This document shows positions 29,182-37,769 of a DNA stretch of 52,587 bases, piece by piece (the stretch's first letter is position 1; each line of letters starts with the position of its first letter). Both the position numbers and the translations under genes were made by a program. Under the pieces are notes generated by a model. It ran no database searches. It worked only from the letters and a program-made list of their open reading frames with translations, and was not told where the DNA came from. The stretch spans positions 1 through 52,587 of the forward strand of contig JALHRF010000007.1 of assembly GCA_022841545.1 (NCBI GenBank), given 5' to 3'. Source of the stretch: Bauldia sp. (GTDB taxonomy: Bacteria; Pseudomonadota; Alphaproteobacteria; Rhizobiales; Kaistiaceae).

Positions 29182-30390
29182 ATGGAACGCCATCGCTCGA
29201 GCCGCCGCCGGTCGACAACGGGCCGCGAGGCCGAACCTCGACGGGGCGTTGGGAGTGCGGCCGAACGGGAGGCCGAGTCGCTATCCGTGGTGATCGGCGC
29301 AGCCTATGATGCCGCGCTTGATCCCGGCCTCTGGCCACTGGCGGTGCGCGAAGCCTGCCGCTTTCTCGATTGTGCATACGGCGCCGTCGGCTCGGCGGAC
29401 CTGCTGCGGAACGACCTCAACTTCATCGTCCAGTGGGGCTACGCGGATGCGACGTGGCAGTCTTATCTCACCCGCTACCACCACTTGAACCCGTTCAACG
29501 CGCAAGCCTCTCGCACCCGGATCGGCGATGTCGTCGTCGGGTCGCGCCACGAGACGTACCCCGGTTTCCTCGCCTCCGACTTCTACCGGGATTTTGCCGG
29601 GCCGCTGGGCGTCATCGATGCCGTCCAGGCCACCATCGACCGGTCGGCTTCGGGGCTGGCCCTGCTCAATTGCGTCCGTCATCGCGATGCCGGGGTCGCT
29701 ACCGACCTCCAGCTCCGTCGGATGCGCCTGATCGCTCCGCATTTTCGGCGGGCCATTCTGGTCGGCGGCATCATCGATCGCCATGCGGTGCAGGCGGCGG
29801 ACTTCGTGGAAGCGATCGATCGAATCGCCGCCGGGGTGTTTCTTGTCAACGTCCATGGCGTGCTGATCCACGCCAACCGCAGCGGAAAAGGGATGATTGG
29901 CGCCGGCGATCCGGTCACCGCCGCGGGCGGCGTCCTGACGTCCATCGACGCAGCCGCCGACGAGACGCTCCGACGCGCATTCACGGCGGCCGCCGCTGGG
30001 GATCTCGCCATTGGATCGGCCGGCATGGCCGTGCCGATCATGGGACGGGGCGGCGGCGCCTTCATCGCCAACGTTCTTCCGCTTCACGCCGGCGCGCGCC
30101 GCGTCGCCGCCCAACACCACTCCGTGACGGCCGCATTGTTCATTCGCGAGGCGAAAGTCGATCTTGCGTCGGCGATCGACGCAGCAGCCAGGCTTTACGA
30201 CCTGACCAAGGCCGAGGTTCGGGTTCTCCGTGCCGTCATTGAGGTGGGTGGAATCCCGGCGGTCGCGGCTTTTCTTGGCACCTCGCGCGCCACGGTCAAG
30301 AGCCAGCTCGATGCGATCTTTCGGAAGACCGCTACGCGCCGTCAGGCCGAACTCGTCGGGCTGATCACCGGCTACGCGAGTCGGGTTTAG
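29182..30390 (+). CDS. LuxR-type helix-turn-helix transcriptional regulator, paralogue 1
   Basis: A 402-aa regulator. A basic, low-complexity N-terminal tail of about 35 residues is followed by a sensory-type region (VIGAAYDAALDPGLWP to FRRAIL), a PAS-like middle (GVFLVNVHGVLIHANRSG) and a C-terminal LuxR/FixJ HTH (LTKAEVRVLRAVIEVGG ... ATVKSQLDAIFRKT). ATG 29182 is chosen because its N-terminus lines up with the paralogue at 30603 and GGTGGAG lies upstream. It faces away from the Mo-hydroxylase operon and is a candidate controller of it. Signal unknown. Confidence 0.85.
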   Translation: MERHRSSRRRSTTGREAEPRRGVGSAAEREAESLSVVIGAAYDAALDPGLWPLAVREACRFLDCAYGAVGSADLLRNDLNFIVQWGYADATWQSYLTRYHHLNPFNAQASRTRIGDVVVGSRHETYPGFLASDFYRDFAGPLGVIDAVQATIDRSASGLALLNCVRHRDAGVATDLQLRRMRLIAPHFRRAILVGGIIDRHAVQAADFVEAIDRIAAGVFLVNVHGVLIHANRSGKGMIGAGDPVTAAGGVLTSIDAAADETLRRAFTAAAAGDLAIGSAGMAVPIMGRGGGAFIANVLPLHAGARRVAAQHHSVTAALFIREAKVDLASAIDAAARLYDLTKAEVRVLRAVIEVGGIPAVAAFLGTSRATVKSQLDAIFRKTATRRQAELVGLITGYASRV

Positions 30391-30449
30391 CGGATCTCCG
30401 CCGCCCGAAGGGCGAAGGCCGGAAGTTTCGGTCTGCAGTATCCCTGCAA

Positions 30450-30465
30450 TGTGACTTGGCTCACA
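30450..30465. promoter_or_regulatory. Perfect CRP-type site TGTGA-N6-TCACA
   Basis: TGTGACTTGGCTCACA matches the CRP/cAMP-receptor core with the exact 6-bp spacer. It lies 138 bp upstream of the second LuxR-type gene, inside a 212-bp intergenic region with no gene. Which CRP/FNR-family protein binds it is not known. Confidence 0.6.
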
Positions 30466-30602
30466 GTGCATTCGCCTGAATCGGCTACGCTCGGCGTTAC
30501 GATCCTGAGGCGAGGCGGCGCCCGAGTTGGGGGCGACCGCGATGCGCCTCGTCAGTCGGCCGCCATCGTGGATGACGGGCAGAATTTTTTGGGAGCGCGC
30601 GG

Positions 30603-31841
30603 ATGGAACCCGATCTGCGACGAGACGGACGTGTCCGTGGCCTGCGCCCTGACCCTCTTGCGCCCAGTCCGCGACGGTCCGGGCGCCCCGCGGCCGACGA
30701 ATCCGCTGCGTTGTCGGCGATGGTCGGCACGGTCTACGACGCTGCCCTGAACCCCGAACGGTGGCCCGAGGCCGTCGCTCACGCCTGCACCTTCCTTGAT
30801 TGCCGCTATGGTGCCTTCGGCGCCGCCGATCTGCTCCGAAGCGAGTTGAGCTTCCTGGTGAAGTGGGGCTACGAAGATGAGGACTGGCAGCAATACCTGA
30901 CCCGCTACTTCCACAAGAATCCCTTCAATGCCGGCGCCTTCCGCACGCGGCCCGGAGACGTGTTCTGGGCGTCGGGCGACCCGAACTACGAGTCCTATTT
31001 CGAAAGCGAGTTCCATCGCGAGTGGGCCGGCCCACTCGGGATCATCGACAGCGTCCAGGGCACCCTCGACAAGACCGCCAGCGGCATCTCGCTGATTACC
31101 TGCGTGCGCCATCGCGACACCGGCCTCACCACCGAACGGGAAATCAGGCGGATGCGGCTGCTGATCCCGCATTTCCGCCGGGCTCTGCTCATCAGCCGCA
31201 CGATCGACCTCCACAAGCTCAAGGCTGCCGCCTTCGGAGAAGCGATCGACCGCCTCGCCGCTGGCGTCTTTCTGGTGACGCCGGCCGGCGGTCTCGTCCA
31301 TGCCAACCAGAGCGGCGAGGCCATGATCGCCGCCGCCGAGCCACTCCATTTCTCCCGCGGTGTGCTCGCTGCCGTCGACGACCGGGCGCAGCGCGTGCTG
31401 ACCGAAGCGCTCGGCGCGACCATCCGTGGCGATGTCGGAATCGGCGGCAGCGGCATTGCCGTTCCCCTCACCGGCCGGAACGGAAAGCGCTACGTCGCGC
31501 ACGTCCTGCCGCTTGGTTCAGGGGAGCGCCGCGACGCCGGCGCCCATCACTCCGCCGCGGCCGCCCTCTTCGTTCGCGAGGCGACCATCGACCTCGATGC
31601 CGCAATCGGCGCTGCGACCCAGCTCTATGGCCTCACCCCTGCCGAGGTGCGCGTCGTGCGGGCGGTGATAGAGGTTGGCGGTCTCCCCGCCATCGCCGCG
31701 CTGCTCGGCACGTCGCGCTTGACGGTGAAGAGCCAGATGGAGGCGATCTTCAAGAAGACCGGTACGCGCCGCCAGGCCGAACTCGTCCACCTCATTTCCG
31801 GTTTCGAAAGCCCGGCGCGATTGCAGCGGGCGGCGGAGTAA
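30603..31841 (+). CDS. LuxR-type helix-turn-helix transcriptional regulator, paralogue 2
   Basis: A 412-aa protein collinear with the regulator at 29182, with about half the residues identical by eye over the full length. Shared landmarks are YDAALNPERWPEAV, FLDCRYGAFGAADLLRSEL, CVRHRDTGL, RRMRLLIPHFRRAL and the HTH block LTPAEVRVVRAVIEVGGLP to KSQMEAIFKKTGTRR. A GGGAG site precedes ATG 30603. A tandem duplication that has diverged; a CRP-type site lies upstream. Its target is unknown; the P-type ATPase gene is convergent downstream. Confidence 0.87.
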   Translation: MEPDLRRDGRVRGLRPDPLAPSPRRSGRPAADESAALSAMVGTVYDAALNPERWPEAVAHACTFLDCRYGAFGAADLLRSELSFLVKWGYEDEDWQQYLTRYFHKNPFNAGAFRTRPGDVFWASGDPNYESYFESEFHREWAGPLGIIDSVQGTLDKTASGISLITCVRHRDTGLTTEREIRRMRLLIPHFRRALLISRTIDLHKLKAAAFGEAIDRLAAGVFLVTPAGGLVHANQSGEAMIAAAEPLHFSRGVLAAVDDRAQRVLTEALGATIRGDVGIGGSGIAVPLTGRNGKRYVAHVLPLGSGERRDAGAHHSAAAALFVREATIDLDAAIGAATQLYGLTPAEVRVVRAVIEVGGLPAIAALLGTSRLTVKSQMEAIFKKTGTRRQAELVHLISGFESPARLQRAAE

Positions 31842-31866
31842 CGGACCCCGACCCGGCAGTCCCGAG

Positions 31867-33732
31867 TCAAGTCGCGAGGGCTTTCTCCGAGCGACGACCG
31901 CCGAGCGCGCGGAGTGCGTTGAGGATCACCGCAACGTCGATGATTTCCTGGAGGATCGCCCCCTGCACCGGCTCGAGGTAACCGAACGCCGCCGCCATCA
32001 TGCCGATCACCGACAGGCCGATGCCGGCATAGACGCTCTCCAGGGCGATGCGCCGCGAGCGCCGCGCAATCCTCAGCGCCGCAAGAATGCGGTCCAGTCG
32101 GTCAACCAGGAGCACCACATCCGCGGCCTCGGCCGAGGCCGCGGCCCCCCGCGCGCCCATCGCGACCCCGACATCGGCGGCGGCGAGCGCCGGGGCATCG
32201 TTCACGCCGTCCCCGATCATCATCACCGGTCCGTGCTTCCGCTCGGCGAGGACGACCATGATCTTGCCGTCCGGCGTGAGCTCCGCATTGACCGCGTCGA
32301 GCCGCAGGTCGCGGGCGACAGCCTCCGCCACGTCCCGCCGGTCGCCTGTGGCGAGCACGATCCGGGCTATGCCGAGAGTGCGAAGGGCCGAGAGCAGCGC
32401 ATTCGTCCCGCCGCGAAGCGGATCGGCGAGCACCAGTTCGGCGGCAAGGTCGCCGTCGACGGCGACCGCAACCGTCACGGCGCCCGGTGATCTCGTGGCA
32501 AGCCGAAGCGTCTCCGACGGGACCCCGAGCCTCCCTGCCACGAATCCGGTCCCGCCGACGATGACCGCGTGTCCATCGACCCGGCCCTCGATGCCCTCCC
32601 CGGCGGTCTCGGCGACATCGGCCGGGAGCGACAGCGGCAGTCCCCTCGCCCGCGCCTCGGCGACGATCGTATCGGCCATGACATGCTTCGATGCCTGGTC
32701 GAGCGAAGCCGCAAGCCGCAGGATCTCCGCCTCGGAAAGGTCCGACGCGGTGACGATCCCGGTGAGCTTCGCCTTGCCCTCGGTGAGCGTGCCGGTCTTG
32801 TCGATCACCATCGACCTGATCCGGGCCATCGCTTCGAGCGCCTTTCCGCCCTTGATCAGAATGCCCTCCCGTGCCGCCCGGGACAGCCCGGCGACGAGCG
32901 CCACGGGCACGGCGAGGATCAGCGGACATGGCGTGGCAACCACCAGAACCGCGACCGCGCGGATGGGATCTCCGGTGAGGATCCATGCGCCGGCCGCGAT
33001 CCCTACCGTCACCGCGAGGAAGACGAGCGCGAACCGGTCGGCGAGGCGCGCCATCGGCGCCCGTGCCTTTTCCGCCTGCTGCACGAGTCGGACGATCCCG
33101 GCATAGGTGCTGTCCGCCGCCCGCCGGGTGACGCCAAGGTCGAAGGCATCTCCAACGCTGGTGGAACCGCTCATGGCGGCAGCGCCACCCGTCACCCGCA
33201 CCGGCAGCGACTCGCCGGTCAGCGCGGACTGGTCGAGCAGAGCGATGCCCCGCTCCACCACGCCATCGGCCGGCACGACATCGCCACGGCGGATGAGCAA
33301 GCGGTCGCCGGGGCGGATCACGTCGAGCGGGACATCCTCGAGTGCGCCGTCCTGATAGCGCATCGCGCTCCGCGGAGCGCGTGCGAGCAACGCCGTCATC
33401 TCGCGCCGCGCCCGCTTCTCGGCGAATGCCTCAAGATATTGCCCGCCGGCATACATCAGGGCCACCACCGCGGCTGCGAGGTACTCGCCGAAGACCAGCG
33501 CCGCCGTCATCGACAGCGCAGCGACGATGTCGAGCCCGACGTCCCCGCGCCGCAGGCTTGACACGATCTCCGCGACCAGCGCGACCAGCACGGGAAGGGT
33601 CGCGGCGATCCAGAGACCCTGGGCGATCTCGACCGCCCCCGCCGCACGCGCCGCAAGCCCGACAGCGAGCCCCAATGCCGGGAGCGCCACCAGGATCGGC
33701 CTTATCCGTTTGTGGAAGTCCCTGACGTCCAT
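31867..33732 (-). CDS. Heavy-metal-translocating P-type ATPase (P1B)
   Basis: Inner-membrane metal pump of 621 aa. It has the actuator motif LTGES (171-175), a membrane metal-site motif TPCPL (267-271), the phosphorylated Asp311 in DKTGTLTEG, and GDGVNDAPAL near the C-terminus. There is no N-terminal heavy-metal-associated domain. The usual HP motif is SKHVM (348-352), so the Pro is missing; I recall the same variant in other TPCPL-type pumps. The metal cannot be assigned. Copper or a divalent metal is plausible given the neighbouring copper oxidase. Stand-alone gene. Confidence 0.9.
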   Translation of the reverse strand: MDVRDFHKRIRPILVALPALGLAVGLAARAAGAVEIAQGLWIAATLPVLVALVAEIVSSLRRGDVGLDIVAALSMTAALVFGEYLAAAVVALMYAGGQYLEAFAEKRARREMTALLARAPRSAMRYQDGALEDVPLDVIRPGDRLLIRRGDVVPADGVVERGIALLDQSALTGESLPVRVTGGAAAMSGSTSVGDAFDLGVTRRAADSTYAGIVRLVQQAEKARAPMARLADRFALVFLAVTVGIAAGAWILTGDPIRAVAVLVVATPCPLILAVPVALVAGLSRAAREGILIKGGKALEAMARIRSMVIDKTGTLTEGKAKLTGIVTASDLSEAEILRLAASLDQASKHVMADTIVAEARARGLPLSLPADVAETAGEGIEGRVDGHAVIVGGTGFVAGRLGVPSETLRLATRSPGAVTVAVAVDGDLAAELVLADPLRGGTNALLSALRTLGIARIVLATGDRRDVAEAVARDLRLDAVNAELTPDGKIMVVLAERKHGPVMMIGDGVNDAPALAAADVGVAMGARGAAASAEAADVVLLVDRLDRILAALRIARRSRRIALESVYAGIGLSVIGMMAAAFGYLEPVQGAILQEIIDVAVILNALRALGGRRSEKALAT

Positions 33733-33963
33733 GGTCGAACCGGCACTCCGTCCTCACCCGGTCGGGAGCTTCTCGCACCCGCCGCCGGCCTGTTCCTTGA
33801 TCCGGCACAAACCGGAACCGCGCCAGCGGGCGGGTTGAAACAATAGAGACTCTTTTCGCGCCGCGCCGAAGTCGGGGAAACAAGCGCCAAGCAACCTCCG
33901 CAGCACACAGGAAGCGCCGGCAGGGCTCAGAGGTCCCTGCTGTCCCGTCCCAGGGAGGAGACC
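33733..33963. other. Intergenic region, divergent promoters of P-type ATPase and RTX lyase
   Basis: 231 bp between two divergent genes. Apart from the GGGAGGAG ribosome site just before 33964 I see no specific regulatory element and no gene. Confidence 0.4.
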
Positions 33964-35091
33964 ATGGCCAGTGATGCGATCAAGATCGACGGAGCGCCCT
34001 ACACGGCGCATAACGGTGAACGCCCCTGGAGCCTCGGTGTCCGGGATGCCGATACCTTCCGCTTCGAGGTCCGCTCGGGGGATCAATGGTTCCAGGATCC
34101 CGGTCACAAGGAGCGGTCAGAAATCCGTGGCGAAACGATCTACGCCGATGGCGACACCCTGAACGTCAAGTATACCGTAATGCTCGAGCCCGGCGGCGCC
34201 AACACGGCGGACTGGGCATTGCTCAACCAATTCCATGCCGACGACGACTATACCTCGCCGCCATTCGCGCTGGAGCTGATCGGCGAGCGAATGGCGATCA
34301 TCGTCCGTTTCAAGACGCCGGGAGAGGACTCTGAAACCAAGCTGGAACTCTACGTCGACCATCACAACGTCAAGCGCGGGCATTACTACGACTTCGAGCT
34401 GGAGGTTAGTTTCGATATCGGCGGGGGTGGATTTCTCGATGTCTGGCGCGATGGCGAGCAGATCGTCGATTACGACGGCCCGATCGGCTACGGCTACGGC
34501 GTGTACTGGAAGCAAGGCATCTATCGCGAACAATCGGAGGAAACCCTCGCCGTCGTCTACAAGGATCTCTCCATCGCTTCGGACGGCGGCGTCACGATCG
34601 TCGGGTCGCGTGCCGCCGATAGAATTGATCCCTATACCAGCCCGGACGGCCAGCCCCTGATAACCGGTCACGACGACATCATCCGTGGCGCCGGCGGCGC
34701 TGACTTTGCCAAGGCCGAAGGCGGCGATGACAAGATGATCATGGGCCGGGGCAACGACCGGGCCTTTGGCGGCGCCGGCGATGACTTCCTGAACGGCGGC
34801 AGGGGCAACGACCGGCTCGTCGGCGAAGCCGGCGACGACGTGCTCATCGGCGGGAAGGGCAAGGACACCTTCGTCTTCGCGACGGGTTTCGGTTCCGACA
34901 CGATCAGGGACTTCGAGATCGCCAGCGACAGGATCGAGTTTGACGATCGAGTCTTCGCCAGTTTCTCGGAGATGATGTCGGCGGCCTGGGAAGAGGACGG
35001 CGGCGTGATGATCGCGACGGGCGAGGATACGCTGTTCCTCGCCGGAGTCAGACTGAAGCAGCTCGAGTCCGCCGATGTGCTGTTCGTGTAG
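33964..35091 (+). CDS. Secreted polysaccharide lyase-like protein with RTX repeats
   Basis: A 375-aa protein with no Sec signal. Residues about 10-200 look like the jelly-roll of heparin-lyase-I-type polysaccharide lyases (FRFEVRSGDQW ... KERSEIRG, then WALLNQFHAD, YYDFELEVSFD and GVYWKQGIYR). RTX repeats follow from about 237 to 310 (GHDDIIRGAGGADF, GGDDKMIMGRGNDRAFGG, GAGDDFLNGG, GNDRLVGEAGDDVLIGG) and then a type I secretion-type tail. It would cleave an acidic glycan outside the cell; the substrate is unknown. Good ribosome site GGGAGGAG. Confidence 0.82.
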   Translation: MASDAIKIDGAPYTAHNGERPWSLGVRDADTFRFEVRSGDQWFQDPGHKERSEIRGETIYADGDTLNVKYTVMLEPGGANTADWALLNQFHADDDYTSPPFALELIGERMAIIVRFKTPGEDSETKLELYVDHHNVKRGHYYDFELEVSFDIGGGGFLDVWRDGEQIVDYDGPIGYGYGVYWKQGIYREQSEETLAVVYKDLSIASDGGVTIVGSRAADRIDPYTSPDGQPLITGHDDIIRGAGGADFAKAEGGDDKMIMGRGNDRAFGGAGDDFLNGGRGNDRLVGEAGDDVLIGGKGKDTFVFATGFGSDTIRDFEIASDRIEFDDRVFASFSEMMSAAWEEDGGVMIATGEDTLFLAGVRLKQLESADVLFV

Positions 35092-35126
35092 GCGGCACGG
35101 CCCCCCGCTTCCTTCTTCCATGACGA

Positions 35127-35144
35127 AGCGCCGTGAACGGCGCT
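35127..35144. terminator. Hairpin after the RTX lyase gene
   Basis: An 8-bp inverted repeat (35127-35134 with 35137-35144; realistic as a 6-bp stem with 6-nt loop) lies 36 bp past the stop. There is no T-run, so it is a weak terminator candidate. Confidence 0.4.
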
Positions 35145-35219
35145 CCGTCGCCGACCCTCACCCACCCCGCCCCTGACACGGCGGCATGATCAGCGGGCCG
35201 ATCGCGTTGATGTCGGCCG

Positions 35220-35498
35220 TCACAGCTTGGGCCACGGTTCCGACCAGCGTCCGAGACACCTGCTCGCCTCCCGCCGAAGCTGGTCCTCGTCGATATCGTC
35301 CGGTCCGGCCAGCGAAGGATCGGCGCAATACGCGTCGACCTCATAGAACAGCAGATCGACAGCGTAACGCTGGGACAGGCCCCGGTTGACCTCGTTGCGA
35401 CGGACATCGAGGAAGCGGCGCTCAAACGTCGGGCCGTCGATCCGGCCCTCGACGAAGGCGCAAATCAGCAGCTCCCAGTGGGAATCGTCATGAGTCAT
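35220..35498 (-). CDS. Small protein resembling colicin-immunity-type proteins
   Basis: A 92-aa acidic cytoplasmic protein. The layout LLICAFVEGRIDGPTFERRFL, then a hydrophobic/aromatic segment (AVDLLFYEVDAYCADP) and DIDEDQLRREASRCL, resembles the self-protective colicin-like immunity fold. No toxin gene is next to it. It precedes a divergent lyase and follows a glycosyltransferase on the same strand. The family assignment rests on pattern only. Confidence 0.55.
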   Translation of the reverse strand: MTHDDSHWELLICAFVEGRIDGPTFERRFLDVRRNEVNRGLSQRYAVDLLFYEVDAYCADPSLAGPDDIDEDQLRREASRCLGRWSEPWPKL

Positions 35499-35588
35499 CG
35501 CTCAGCTCGAGCATGAGTGAAGGCGAGGCGCACAACTGCGACTGCCATCGGCCACGATTGCGACAGGCCCAAGGTCCCGCGGTCGGAC

Positions 35589-36575
35589 TCAGTTCCCCTG
35601 CTGGACCTCGTAGTGCCGCGAGCGCCGCCCCGCCATGGCATAGCCATAGCCAAGTCCGTAGCCGACGAGGCGCACGCCGTCGACCAGCGTCCGTCCGGCG
35701 GTGAGCGGCGACACCAGCACCAGGAGTCCGCCGAAGATCACCTTGCCGCCAGCCGTCGCGATGTTCACCGGCGCGCTCCGGCGATCGCCGGCGTCCTTGC
35801 GCCAGAAGCTCGTCGCCGCCTGGTCGCGCGCCCGGCGATACTGATAGCCGAGCGACATGCGCTCCGGGGGGATGGTTTCGTAGACGATCGCGTCGGTGCA
35901 CCAGGAGGTCTTCGCACCGAGACTCTTGGCCTTGTGGAAAAGCGCGGTATCGGAGCCGCCCGAATAGCGGAGCGCGATGTCGAAGCGGAGTCCGACGCTC
36001 CGCATCCAGGCCAGGTCGCCGAGCCAGTTGTTGGTGATGATCGTGACGTTGCCGTCACGGCCCTCCCGCCGCCGCCTGGCGTTCTTGGCCTCCTTGCGCT
36101 CGTAGCGCTTGCGCACGCCCTTCTCCACCAGCCGGTCCAGGAAGCCGGCCCCGCGCTGCGGTGCGAGCCGAACCGGAGCACCGACGATGTGCGATCGTTC
36201 GCGGCTTTGATGCGCCACGAGCCGAACGAGCCAATTCGGGTCGACGAACTCGTCGTCGTCGACGAAAGCGACGAATTCGGCGTCGACCGCAGCCGCTTCG
36301 TCCAACGCCCGATTTCGGGCAAAGGGAATGCCGGGCTCGTTCTCGAGAACGTAACGCACATCGACACCCGTGCGGTCACGGAATGCCTCGACCACCTCCC
36401 GCACCGGGGCATCCGGCGCGTTGTCGACGATGAGAAAGGTGGCGCTGCCTTCCGACAACGGCCGAAGCGTCGCGAACGAAGCGAGGAGTTCGCCGAGCAT
36501 CCGGGGCCGCCGGCAGGTGGGTGCGGCGACGACGACATGGGGAGGCGCTTTGCGGTCGAGGACGGTTTCGGCCAT
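35589..36575 (-). CDS. Family 2 glycosyltransferase
   Basis: A 328-aa GT-A fold enzyme that transfers a sugar from a nucleotide sugar, probably to a surface glycan. It starts VVVAAPTCRRPRMLGELLASF, and has the nucleotide-binding LIVDNAPD and the metal-binding FVAFVDDDEFVDPNWL. The middle region has GGSDTALFHKAKSLG, like other hyaluronan-synthase-type GT2s. A C-terminal hydrophobic segment (IFGGLLVLVSPLTAG) may associate with the membrane. 90 bp separate it from the immunity-like gene. Confidence 0.9.
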   Translation of the reverse strand: MAETVLDRKAPPHVVVAAPTCRRPRMLGELLASFATLRPLSEGSATFLIVDNAPDAPVREVVEAFRDRTGVDVRYVLENEPGIPFARNRALDEAAAVDAEFVAFVDDDEFVDPNWLVRLVAHQSRERSHIVGAPVRLAPQRGAGFLDRLVEKGVRKRYERKEAKNARRRREGRDGNVTIITNNWLGDLAWMRSVGLRFDIALRYSGGSDTALFHKAKSLGAKTSWCTDAIVYETIPPERMSLGYQYRRARDQAATSFWRKDAGDRRSAPVNIATAGGKVIFGGLLVLVSPLTAGRTLVDGVRLVGYGLGYGYAMAGRRSRHYEVQQGN

Positions 36576-36630
36576 CGGCAGGAGCTATACGGCGGGCGCG
36601 ACGGGCTGTCCACGTCGGCTTCGCGTACGT

Positions 36631-37002
36631 TCAGATCGTGATCAACCCGGCCGAATCCGCTGTCACTGCAACCAGGAATACCCCCGCCGCCGCCAGCAGG
36701 AAGAAGACGGCGGTCGATCCCAGGTCCTTGGTGACCTTGGCGAATTCCGAAATCTCGGGAGACTCTTTGTCGACGATCCGCTCGATCGCGGTATTGAGCG
36801 CCTCGACGCTCATCAAAATGCAAAAAATAACGGTCAGGATCACGAAATCGCCAATCCCGCGACCGAGAATCAGGAGCCAAAGAAAGGCAAGGACTGACGC
36901 CGCGATCTCGATCCGCGCTGCAAGCTCGGTTGCGAGCAGATGGCGCAGTCCGGCAATCGAGTTCCGGCCGGCGTGGACGATGTGACGAAAGGCTTCTAGC
37001 AT
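36631..37002 (-). CDS. dgkA: Diacylglycerol kinase (prokaryotic DgkA family)
   Basis: Small membrane enzyme that phosphorylates diacylglycerol to recycle it to phosphatidic acid. The 123-aa protein has three TM helices. It carries the family motif EALNTAIERIVD and the KDLGSTAVF segment. ATG 37002 is used; the frame also opens with a TTG at 37023, which adds seven residues, and neither has a clear ribosome site. It is near another membrane-lipid gene, the divergent pgsA. Confidence 0.9.
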   Translation of the reverse strand: MLEAFRHIVHAGRNSIAGLRHLLATELAARIEIAASVLAFLWLLILGRGIGDFVILTVIFCILMSVEALNTAIERIVDKESPEISEFAKVTKDLGSTAVFFLLAAAGVFLVAVTADSAGLITI

Positions 37003-37103
37003 GGACAGGTTGCCGGTGCTCAACAGGTAGCCAGGACAAGGACAGGGCGACAGACTGACGAGAACCTTACCCGATTCCCTTCGATCCCGTCGCCGGCGGG
37101 ACG

Positions 37104-37769
37104 ATGATTTCGTCCGAGACCGCTAGAGCCATGGTGCAGACTCCGACAATGCCAGCCCCCCCCAGCCGCACTGGCGGGCCCTTGTCGGTGCCCAATATAC
37201 TCACCTACGGACGCATCCTTGCCGTGCCCGCGATCGTCGCCTGCTACATGCCGGGCAACCACCTCGGGCGCTGGCTGGCACTGGCGATCTTCATCGCGGC
37301 GAGCGTCACCGATTTCCTCGACGGATATCTCGCCCGCCTCTGGCATCAGCAATCCGCCATCGGCCGGATGCTGGATCCGATAGCCGACAAGTTGCTCGTC
37401 GCAACCACGCTCCTGCTCCTCGCCTCCGATAACACCGTCGGCGAGTGGTCGCTCATCGCCGCCATCATCATCCTCGTCCGGGAGGTGGCGGTCTCCGGCC
37501 TCCGCGAGTTCCTCGCCGGCGTTCGCGTCAGCGTTCCGGTGACGCGTCTCGCCAAGTGGAAGACGACGATGCAAATGGTGGCCCTTGGCTTCCTGATTGC
37601 GGGCCCGGCCGGGGACAAGGTGTTCTCGGGGGTTACGATCACCGACGGAATCGGCGTCATCTCCTATATCGGCCTGCTGCTGTTATGGATTTCGGCTCTG
37701 GTCACGCTCTACACCGGCTACGATTACTTCCGCGCCGGAATCCGTCACATCATGTCGGAGGAGATGTGA
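37104..37769 (+). CDS. pgsA: CDP-diacylglycerol-glycerol-3-phosphate 3-phosphatidyltransferase
   Basis: Makes phosphatidylglycerol phosphate from CDP-diacylglycerol and glycerol-3-phosphate in the inner membrane. The 221-aa protein has several TM helices and the full CDP-alcohol motif DFLDGYLAR ... GRMLDPIADK, with the required spacing of its four Asp. A later in-frame ATG is possible since the first 30 residues are not conserved-looking. Its stop overlaps the moaD GTG start. Confidence 0.96.
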   Translation: MISSETARAMVQTPTMPAPPSRTGGPLSVPNILTYGRILAVPAIVACYMPGNHLGRWLALAIFIAASVTDFLDGYLARLWHQQSAIGRMLDPIADKLLVATTLLLLASDNTVGEWSLIAAIIILVREVAVSGLREFLAGVRVSVPVTRLAKWKTTMQMVALGFLIAGPAGDKVFSGVTITDGIGVISYIGLLLLWISALVTLYTGYDYFRAGIRHIMSEEM

